From positions 16,915 through 80,914 of the forward strand of contig JAEEQE010000008.1 in assembly GCA_016285145.1 (NCBI GenBank): a DNA stretch of 64,000 nucleotides, given 5' to 3'. Positions within the stretch are counted from its first letter, which is position 1; each line of letters opens with the position of its first letter. Below the pieces are notes generated by a model, which was not told the origin of the DNA, made no database searches, and saw only the letters and a program-made list of their open reading frames with translations. The position numbers and the translations under genes are program-made. The DNA comes from Bacteroidales bacterium. Lineage in GTDB: Bacteria > Bacteroidota > Bacteroidia > Bacteroidales > WCHB1-69. Below, in pieces: positions 35,001 through 43,100 of the stretch.

Positions 35001-37028
35001 ATAAGTTGCACTGGAGGAAGATTTTCGAGACATAAAACTAAGTTCCAGTGTATTCAGCGGATTGGTAAATGCCGGCAACACCACATAATTGGTACCACTG
35101 CTTGTGGCTGAATAGGAATACATATACAGATAATTGTTTCCGGAATATGCATTCGTGGTGGAGTTGTTGACATACGGGAAATTCTGGTTGGGCAACGAAT
35201 TGTCCTTGCGCCAGCAGTTCGGCACCGGATAGCCGCCGGCAGAACCGCCAGCGAAGCTTTCAAAGTCCTCTACATACGGGGCGGTTTTGGGCATACAAAC
35301 CGTCACAAAGGAAAGCGACGTGGCATAGTAATAGTCGCTGCCACAGTTCGGACGCACACGAACATCCACAGTATAGGAGGTGGCATCATCCAATCCGGTA
35401 ATCGTGTAGAAGGTATCCGTAACGCCGGTCACATCCGTCCAGGTGGCATCACCCGGCATCTTATAACTGAAATCGTAGGAAGACACTCCCGTGGAACTCC
35501 AGGAGATCTGCACCGAATTGGTGGTCATACCCGAAACCTCCATCGTGGAAGGATACATACAATCCGACCAATACATGCCGAAGTCGTCCAAGTATGAGGT
35601 GGCCCCTGTGGATCTAAGCGTGATGTACCGACCTTGGGCCGTGGTGCCTGCCAGATTTATTATGGCTTGCTGCCAGTCGGTATTTGCTGCCGGGGTGAAG
35701 GTTTGGATAGAGGTGAACGTATTAATATCCGTGGGATCGCTCATCACACCCACCTGGATGGCCGCCGCCGATGTGGCCGACGATTTTTTCAACCAAAACT
35801 GAACCGTCACATTTCTTGCCAGAGTGTCTGACAACAACGGCGGCGCGATGATATAAGAGCTGAGCGTTGATGACGCATACATATACACACTCGCGTTACC
35901 GGAATAATGGTACGTAGTGTACAAATAGGGATAAGAAGTGGCTGTTGTGGTATATTTCCGGTTCCAGCAGGGCACCTCAAAATGACCTGAACCCGTAGTG
36001 TAACCATCAAATTGCTCAGTGAACGGAAGCTGGGCTGCAACACAAGGATCAATGGGGGCAAGAGGCGTGGCTTCGCACACCGAACCGGACATAGCCGGAC
36101 TGCCCGTGCTATAGACAGCTTCCACCGTATAGCAGTAAGGAGTGTTTTCCAAAAGACCTGTATCAACATAAGAGAAACCCTCCTCCAAGGAGGTGTTCAG
36201 CAAATTGTAGTCGCGATAGACGCGGAAGCCGGAAAGGTTGTCAGAGACGAACTCGCCCTTCACCACAAACGGAATACCCATCTGTTCCAGGGAGGTGCCA
36301 TCCGTCAAAGCCGTCCAGTTTCCAGAATTGATGCTGTACTGTATGGCATTACCCGTGCTCAACTCGGTGAGGATGGAGCGAGGGGCAATCCAGGGCGTGT
36401 TGGAGGCTGTGAAGCAGACGGCCACCCAATACGTGCCGGCAGCCAACGATGTGTTGATATTGGCAGTAATCTGCATAATCGGACGATCGGTGTTCGTCAA
36501 AGCCGTAGCCGTGGTACGATAGATGCCCGTCCACTCCTGGGAGGCCATGCAGCTGACCGCACCGCTGGTCCACACCGGCACGGCGGTGGAATCTATCGGT
36601 TGGGTGTCGTAGATGCGCACATAGCAACCCGTAAACGGCGAGGATGTCGGTGTGCTGCCCGTCACGTAGGCAAAGAAATCGATTTTCGAAACCACCGCCG
36701 CCGCAGTCAAGGTGAAATCATCGGCAATCCAGTACGAATGGTCCATATCGCTAACCGTGGCATGGGCATTGTAACCATAATTGCCCTGACCGCCATACAT
36801 TGCGCTGACATCCGCACCATCCGCACCCGCTCCCGGACGCGTGACAAGGTCGGCCTGATCGAAAAGATTCAGACGGGAAGGCTGGGTGGTGCCATACGGC
36901 ACATCCCAAGTGATTTTCATTTTGGAATCAGATAACGGGATAACCGTCACGTTTTCAGGCGGATTCGTCTGGGCAAATCCTAAAACACTCACGAAAAGTG
37001 TTAAACATAATACAAACAGTTTTTTCAT
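29073..37028 (-). CDS. Giant modular surface protein, jelly-roll/FN3 repeats, T9SS type A (2651 residues)
   Basis: After a signal peptide (MKKLFVLCLTLFVSVLGFAQ) and an N-terminal unit of about 320 residues (SYWIADDFTL, TYWVAVCF), eight modules follow. Each begins with a Cys, then PY or PF..xFD or FE, then P.CW. It continues as a jelly-roll with GVM.DP and ends in a fibronectin type III (FN3) domain. Three extra FN3 domains and a T9SS type A sorting domain (YGKLLKTVEVNAN, GMYFVRISTEKGVVTKSFVKK) close the chain. Such proteins are exported through the outer membrane and anchored at the surface; adhesion or glycan binding is inferred from the jelly-roll and FN3 units. It is co-linear with the protein at 52427-60346, module by module. 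It has its own -7 element and terminator. Usual proteins of this kind are 500-1500 residues, so it is exceptionally long. Confidence 0.85.
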   Translation of the reverse strand: MKKLFVLCLTLFVSVLGFAQTNPPENVTVIPLSDSKMKITWDVPYGTTQPSRLNLFDQADLVTRPGAGADGADVSAMYGGQGNYGYNAHATVSDMDHSYWIADDFTLTAAAVVSKIDFFAYVTGSTPTSSPFTGCYVRIYDTQPIDSTAVPVWTSGAVSCMASQEWTGIYRTTATALTNTDRPIMQITANINTSLAAGTYWVAVCFTASNTPWIAPRSILTELSTGNAIQYSINSGNWTALTDGTSLEQMGIPFVVKGEFVSDNLSGFRVYRDYNLLNTSLEEGFSYVDTGLLENTPYCYTVEAVYSTGSPAMSGSVCEATPLAPIDPCVAAQLPFTEQFDGYTTGSGHFEVPCWNRKYTTTATSYPYLYTTYHYSGNASVYMYASSTLSSYIIAPPLLSDTLARNVTVQFWLKKSSATSAAAIQVGVMSDPTDINTFTSIQTFTPAANTDWQQAIINLAGTTAQGRYITLRSTGATSYLDDFGMYWSDCMYPSTMEVSGMTTNSVQISWSSTGVSSYDFSYKMPGDATWTDVTGVTDTFYTITGLDDATSYTVDVRVRPNCGSDYYYATSLSFVTVCMPKTAPYVEDFESFAGGSAGGYPVPNCWRKDNSLPNQNFPYVNNSTTNAYSGNNYLYMYSYSATSSGTNYVVLPAFTNPLNTLELSFMSRKSSSSATYQSKVVIGIVTDPVDFNTFIPLDSLENTTTNYEEYTLSLANYNGPAGYIAFIVAKPPMGSSYGYNGIFIDNLTVTIPGCSMPENLVQTNGSDNSISCSWNAPAGSTPLSYTLAYLDAEDPAATWVEITNITDTTYTVTGLIDDNKYKFKVKMTCASGESPYCFEEEFTTLCSDVLDVPYMQDFNTYANNAYLDCWTRPMAYASSATLTYPSVYTSTSYAHDGAAALRFSSKNAWAATPPINANIEGLTLNFWAYQVAVTSGNLEIGVMSNPFDTSTFELVHTVPTATGSHQFVEVRFDSVQTTGFNRHIAFRLNTTGTGMYYIDELNLDFTNDCPRPENVTSSNITTTSADVAWQSNPDVSSWTLRIKPTNDDDAAWTEYSGLTTSNCPVANLIPSTNYTVQVQADCGMGSASPWSLEYSFMTECGIISTLPFTDNFDTYGTGSNAHPTCWTHGCTNTGTYNYYPYLTTTNFSAPASVYFSSGTQSGQSDYTYYSNFLATPRIDDSFNISSLAATFRVRSSSTSYMLMIGFMTDSMNINTFVPYDTIQVSTTNTWEEKLVEFTNYTGTGRFLAFKFGGTNITSNMYLDNFTLDQIHTCYKPVNVSVEEQTQTSITLSWSPGAMETEWEIAYKEDTVSQWTSVPGITDTVYTLHGLNAGTIYQFKIKSVCGYGDESAYTDEITTTTLCNAITTIPYTENFDGSVSRYTNLPDCWSKYYSGTTTTYPYVNTAVGNVNTLPGALYLYATTTYFDIAILPELDASIDLTTLKMSFKAKITTAENKVVVGVMDNPANPNSFVPVQAICPSTLSTWEDMSVYFANYTGTGRFIAIKCGDKERTNTVRIDDMVIDTAESCFMPLDVTVHGVSSESAEIVWYSTPNVSSCEYVYGEPGFLPDTATPITIYNPGSSFLLDNLQPNTEYTFYVRNICPDGSPSPWSFACNFTTTCAPFPVPYSHDFDNMSTGTGNVPECWTKTGNGTLYTNNSASYVYIGNYLYFYTSSTTSNYAVLPEFDANINVLQLNFFGKFSNLNYSVEVGVMSNPSDMSTFEHVETVNARTTVWNEFHIPFTSYVGTGKFLAIRSVQTAATLYIDNLSVTYAPGCVKPANLTATDITMTSASLKWRNGSGETEWEVAYGPEGFSPDVLVAGATSVIAYEDSLTITGLTPGTNYDVYARSICSPTENSAWSQVYSFRTDCTPIDSLPFVQDFENQGTGSAAFPHCWERENTYSATTNYPYITSGAALYFYSSSTTYSLATTPPFNRNINTLQVQFDYKASSADYFLIVGVMTDPHDLSTFVPVDTVSSPLPSIFEPKRVVFSQYSGNGNFIAFLSRTPAYNTVYVDNVVVSEIPSCFDPEGLMVTQVTANSATLDWNDPWNDSPASYTIRYAEAGTSTYSYLPNVTTHPYVVTGLQAGTTYEFAVMANCTASDGSAYSDAVTAQTVCAPQALPYLENFDAITTNATYQTEGVLPDCWHGYSTFEASAWQPHVVSRLASTSYAFASSEPNTLLMQAYPTDSTLVALPEFNESLSNISIAFSKRMGTADATYVRLEVGYTTDPYNIGTFVPVANIVPVTAITRDSVTFQNVTNVPAGARIAFKWVNTYPTSTTLAYRCCVDDIAVRPIVVCDQPTNLAYSNLTANSASISWSPNGASQWEVNYKTQSDATWQTMNVSAPNCVLSNLTAETNYEVRVRALCGGNMSSEWSNTLTFTTPQADACLAPTGLTSGTITTSSVELSWDANNAVSWILQYRKTSETNWNQQPVATNHYTLSNLDPATEYKVAVKAVCGDNASSDWSAELTFTTMALPSGCQEPTNLTATEMTKNSVKLNWTENGTATSWTIHYKENGVSQESTVTVSEHPYVLTGLLPETTYSVYVVANCTDGQTATSGMINFTTLADGITDYELATSLFPNPTSGQLTIYNEQFTMNNVQVYDVYGKLLKTVEVNANTVELDVRELSAGMYFVRISTEKGVVTKSFVKK

Positions 37029-37094
37029 AATGGTTTGTTTTTGTTATTATCTATTTGTTACTCTTTTTTCCTTTTTGTTACAAGAATAAAAATA

Positions 37095-37102
37095 CAAAAA
37101 TA
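37095..37102 (-). promoter_or_regulatory. -7 promoter element of the 2651-residue protein gene
   Basis: TATTTTTG on the minus strand lies 67 nt before the ATG at 37028, right after the upstream terminator. Confidence 0.6.
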
Positions 37103-37103
37103 C

Positions 37104-37136
37104 AAAAAAAACGGCATCAGAAGATACCGTTTTTTG
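37104..37136 (-). terminator. Terminator of the 2948-residue protein gene
   Basis: The hairpin CGGTATC/GATGCCG (minus sense) is flanked by A and T runs, with eight T after it on the minus strand. Its sequence differs from the family shared by the other four surface-protein genes. Confidence 0.85.
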
Positions 37137-37164
37137 TTTCTAACAAATATTAAGGATACACCCG

Positions 37165-40100
37165 CTACTTCTTCACGAAGCTCTTCGTCACCACACCCTT
37201 TTCGGTGCTGATGCGCACGAAGTACATACCGGCAGAAAGCTCTCTCACATCAAGTTCCACCGTATTGGCATTCACCTCCACCGTCTTCAACAACTTGCCA
37301 TACACATCATACACCTTAACATTGTTCATTATTAATTGTTCATTGTTAATTGTAAATTGTCCATTGTTCGGGTTCGGGAAAAGGTTCGTGGCCAACTCGT
37401 AGTCGGTGATGCCGTCCGCCAATGTGGTGAAATTGATTGTACTCGATGTCGCTGTCTGTCCATCGGGGCAATTCGCCACCACATACACGGAGTAGGTTGT
37501 CTCCGGCAGCAGGCCCGTCAGCACATACGGGTGCTCACTCACCGTGACGGTGGATTCCTGGGCCACACCCGTCTCCTGATAGTTGATAGTCCATGAGGTG
37601 GCGGTGCCGTTCTCCGTCCAGTTCAGTTTCACGCTGTTCTTCGTCATCTCCGTAGCCGTTAGGTTGGTAGGCTCTGCGCAGCCGGGAACCGCCTCAGTGG
37701 AGAAGGTCTGCACAGCGGACCAGTCGCTGCGGGCGGTGCCACAGGCGGCACGCACACGTGCATCGTACGAGGTGCTCGCGGCAAGACTGTTGATTCCGTA
37801 CGTCGGGGTGTTGTGCACCGGAATGGTGATGTTCCACTCCGAACTTGCGGAAGCCTTATACTCGAAATCCCAATCGGTTTCGCTGTTGCCCGCCGTCCAG
37901 GTGGCTGTAGCCGTTGATGTCGTGATATTGGAGATGGTAAGCGCTGACGGTGCGGCACATGGCAGTGTAGTGAACGATTGCGTCGTCCAGTCGCTGGTGT
38001 TGCCGCCACCGCAATCCGTCTGCACACGCACCTGATACGTGGTGTTCGGCTGCAAGCCCGTCATGGTATAGGAAGGTGTCGTCACCGGAACAGCGGTACT
38101 CCAATCGTTGTTACCCGTCTTGTACTGCACATTCCAGCCGGAGGATCCGTCATTGGTCCAGCTCATCTGCGCGGACGTAGGCGCAATGCCGCCCACGGCA
38201 AGACCTGTAGGCGCGGCACACGGCAAAAGGCTCAGTACCAAGCTGTCCACATAACCTATATTCGATCCGTTAGCAGGCTTCGGAGCCACCAGCACAATAT
38301 ACTTGCCCACACCCGCAAAGTTGTCAAAACGGACAGTCACGGGTTGGTAGGCAGAGCTGTTCGAAATGAACGTGTCCACCACCATCATGGTGTATGGATC
38401 GTTCGCATTCCCCAAAACACCTACCAAAAGGAAGAACTGATTAGTGTTGGAGTTGCTTTGGCTACGACCCTTAAAGGTGAGTTGCAACGTGTTGATCGGA
38501 TTTTGGGTGATGTCGATCGGCGGCAACACCGCAAACTGATCCCCGCTGGAACCACTTTTAGTGGTATAAAAATGCAAACTGTTCAATCCATTGGCTGAAT
38601 AATTCTGACCTTCATAAACAGTGGGGCATCCGGTATTGGAGGAATACATGCCTGTATTGATATACCGCCAGCAGTCAGGAAGGACATTTACATTCCGATC
38701 AGTAGTTCCTGTTACATTGTCAAAATTTTCTATATAAGGTAATTGTACACCATCATTACATTCCGTTTCAAACAGGATTGATGCACTCCAATCGGAATTA
38801 CAGGCGGCTTGGACCTGGACTTCGTAGATAGTATTACTCGTCAAGCCTGTGAGGGTGGCGGTTGTGCTTGTGGCAGAAGAGGTACTCCAAACCGTATCCC
38901 CTACCGGACGATAACGGATGTTCCATGCTGTTTCCGTGCCGTTGGGATGCCATGTCAACACAGCCGATTGGTTGGTGACATTAGAAGCGGTGACATTATC
39001 CACCGGCAGACAGGTTTGAGCCTGTGAAATCATAATATTATCAAAACAACCCTGGTTGGTGTACGTTAGTTTCGGCACTTTGATGGTCAAGAAGCGACCA
39101 TTTCCTGTGTAATTATTGAAGAATATACGGTAATGCTGATAGGCCTCCGTATTAATGACCAAGGAGTCAACCATTTCAAAAGTGCTTTCATCCAAATAGT
39201 CGGACATCACGCCAATCAAGCATGTAAAGGTGGGCACCGACGAGTACACCGCATAGGCCCGCACATCAAACGACAATTCAAGACCGCTGACGGTGGCTAC
39301 CGTGGGGTCAATTTCCGGCAAAACGGCATACTGGGTGCCGTAGGTACCGGATGTGCCGACAAAGAATTGCAAACTGTAATTTCCGGATTGAGCATATTCA
39401 TTACCATACACAACATATGGATAATTCGAGTAGGAGGTCCCGTTGTTCAGCGTGTGCCAGCAAGTAGGCACATTCGTGGGACCGGTTGTCGGATAGTTGA
39501 TATGCAGATAGTTGTCGAAATTCACGGCATACGGCAGCGAATCCAGAGGCTCGCAGTCTGTACTCGCCACGAGCACCTGCGATGGGATGGCATAATCATC
39601 CGGTCCGCAGACAGCCACCACACGGATTTCGTATTCGGTGTTGGCTTGCAATCCAGAGATGGTACTCGGATTGACGGACACATCCTCACTCTCCCATATG
39701 GAATCCGAAACCGGCTTGTACTGAATCTTCCAATCCGATTCTGTTCCATTGACACCCCACTGTATTGTCAACGAGTGCGGTGTGGCTTGCGTTAGCACCG
39801 GACGGTTCACCGGCATACAAACGGAAGAGACATCCAACCTCAAATTATCCACATAACCGGCGTTGGTACCAGCGGGCAACAATTTGGCGGCTATTGCAAT
39901 CCTTCGCCCATCCGTGTGCTGGTATTTGTTCATAAAGACCGTAAAATGGTCATATGTGGTTTCTGTCACATATACTGTATCTACTGGCCTGAAAGTTAAG
40001 AAGTTGGATGTGTCGATAATCACACCCACAATCAGTGTGAACGTAGGATATGAGACATTTCCCTTTCGGGCATCGAACGAGAGTTCCAACGACTGCATCG

Positions 40101-43100
40101 GGAAGAGGGTCGTGTCTATTTCCGGCAGAATGGCATACTGGTCAGCGTAATAGTTGCTTATAGTTCCCCGATTGAAATAGAGAACATTGGGAGCGGATTG
40201 GGACAAAGAGGAAGTTCTGTACACCAACGGGAAACCATCGTAGGATGTGGAAGTTGCACCACCTTCGTTGATATAACCCCAGCACAATGGCAGATTATTC
40301 GCAGAAGATGTAGAAGTGGTTCCGTCTTCCGCATCAAAGTTTTCCTGCCACGGCATCTGGTTGATGGGTTCGCACTCGGTCTGGAAGGGTACCTGCACAA
40401 AGTTCGAATAGCCGGCATTGTTTGCGCACACGCTGCGTATAAAGAGCGTGTAATGCGTGCCTGCGGTCAGGCCTGTCAGCGTGCAGGGAGAGGATGTCAC
40501 CACCATCGGCGTCACATCCGACACGGAGATGTTGTAGCCATAGGGCACCGGGTAAAGTTCGTAGGCGCTACTACTGGATGAGATAGTCCACGAGACGGTG
40601 GCATCATGGGTCCCTGTCTGGCTCACCGTCACGTTGCCGGGAGGAGTACAATTCGATATGAAGTCTATAAACACGTCATCCAAAAGAATCTGGGTACCCT
40701 GCGCCTTGAAGGCAATATTCCGTCCAATGCCATTATAGGACGCCAACGAGGCCGTATGTGTCTCCCAAACATTGCCGGTAGAGTTATGGAATGTAGCAAT
40801 AGGAACAAAGGTGCTAATATCGGATGGGGTGCTCAACACACCTACAGTCATAGCGGTACTCAAATACGACGGCTGTGCATACGTCTTGAAGGTAACCTGC
40901 AGAGTATTCATAGCTAAAGACGGGTCAATCTCCTGCATAATCGCCATACTGTAAGAGGCAGCGGTGCTGTTGGCAAAATAAATGGCATTCGGAACAGAAG
41001 CAGCATACATACTGGTCCGGTACGGATACGGATTGGGGTCGTCGGTTGATTTCGTCCAACAGTCCGTCAGATATGCCGTACCCGTGACCGTATAGGAATC
41101 GAAGTTCTCAATGTATGGCAACGAGGAGATAGGCGAACATGTGGTAGTGAACGTGTATTTCATCCAGTCGCTGGTGGAATTGGACCCGCAATCGGCCTGA
41201 ATGAAGACATCGTAATCGGTTTGGCTCACAAGGTTGGTGAGAACCGCCGTGTTCGTGGAAGTGCTATTGACCATTGCATTGTCCAGATCCACGGAATCCT
41301 TCGGTCCATACACAAAGTTCCAATTACCCTCCAAGCCTCTCGGAATCCACGTGATGGTAGCCTCATCATGATGAATCTCCAACGCACTGATATTATCCAC
41401 CGATGTACAGCCTTTCTTGTATTTTACATCAATATCATCCAGATACATAATTGATTGCGACAGGGCTGACGGCGTGCGGAAAGCGATATAACGTCCGGTT
41501 CCCACATACGAGGTGGTGAAAATCTCCATCAACTCCCAATTGTCTTTGGCTAAGGGATAGCAAACACCCACCCGTTCGAACGTACTCCGGTCGGCAGGAT
41601 CCGACATGATACCCACCTCCACGTAATAGCTGTTACTGGATTTCCTTGCGTAGAATTTGATTTGCAGGCTGTCCATCTTGACCGAGGCTTCCATCGGCGG
41701 CATGATGGCATAGCAGTAGTTTGACGAAGTGCCGTTCATATAGAGGCACCCGGCTCCGCTGTAATGCTGTCCGGAATAGATATACGGATACGGGGTTGAC
41801 ATATTGGACAATGCCGTCCAGCAAGGGGGGAACAGACCCGGAGTGGCCACAGATGTGGATGAGGACGGCGTTCCGTATGTGTCGAAATTGTCAAAATAGG
41901 GAATGGTGATCTCCGTGCAGGGAGTGTGGGTATTCAGCGTGGTTTTGTTCAAACTGGTACTCGTACCACACACGGAAGTGAGCCGGAACTGATAATTGGT
42001 GTTCGGCGTGAGATTGCCAAGCGAATAGGGATGTATGGTGATATTACCCGCCGATGTCCAGTTAGAGGATCCGCTCACGCGGTATTCCAACAGCCATTCT
42101 GTCTCGCCGTTGCCGGGTGAAAAGTCAATGGTCACACTGGTGCTGCTGACATTGTCAAACCAAGCCACTGGGGGCACGCAGGTGGCGGCATTGCACGAGG
42201 TGAAACGGATGTTGTTACGTTCCGCCGAGCCAGTACCCGCCACTAACATGTTATAAGGATTGAAATTATCCACAGAGGCAAGCGACGTGGTGTTCACATA
42301 ACGGGTGATATTGCTGGTAGAGGTATGCGTCTTGAAATTCTTGGCCGCCGTGCCGCCCGTTTCCATGCTGTTGTTATCCACAATCAGCACCAGATTACTG
42401 GTTCCATTATAATGGAAAACAGAATCCAGCAAAAGAGTGTTCCATCCGGAGTCTTCCGTGTTAGGCTGCCAGACAACGGTTCCGTCAAAGACCTTTTGGG
42501 CATTGGTGATGGGAAGCCAGGAGGCAATGGCTGTGGCCGTGGTGTGCATCAGATAAATGGTCAGATTCCGTTTTGCCGATGAGGTTCCAGCATACTGGAA
42601 ACTGATGCTGGAAATATCTTGCGCACCACCCATCTCGCTGGCCAAATATATCTGTTGCGAATAGCTGTATTTGTACGTGTTATACGCCGGCACAAAAGCA
42701 CTGTTTGTTGTACCCGTTCCCACTTCTATATTTTGAGGAACGGCACAGCCTGTGGAGAAGGAAATCTCCAACGGCGTTCCTGTACCGTATTGGCAATCCG
42801 AATACACCCGCACATCATAACGGGTGTTGGGCTGCAGTTCGGACAAACGACATGATGCTCCTGTTACCGTTTGGGGCGATGACCAGTTATTGCTGCCCGA
42901 GACGGCGTATTCCACCATGTAATCGCGTACGCCATACGGGGCCATAGTCCAGGAGATCTTGGCCGTTGAACCGGTCACCTCATTCACACGCAATCCGGAA
43001 GGCTCCATACAGGTGGGAGCCACATCCATTTTCACGTCATCAATATAAACATAACTGTTCTCCGATGCAGGCTGGTAGAAGGCCAAATAGAACGTCCGAT

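Noticed and set aside
36012-36935. 307-residue plus-strand open frame
   Set aside because: Antisense to the giant surface protein; no start context and no domain.
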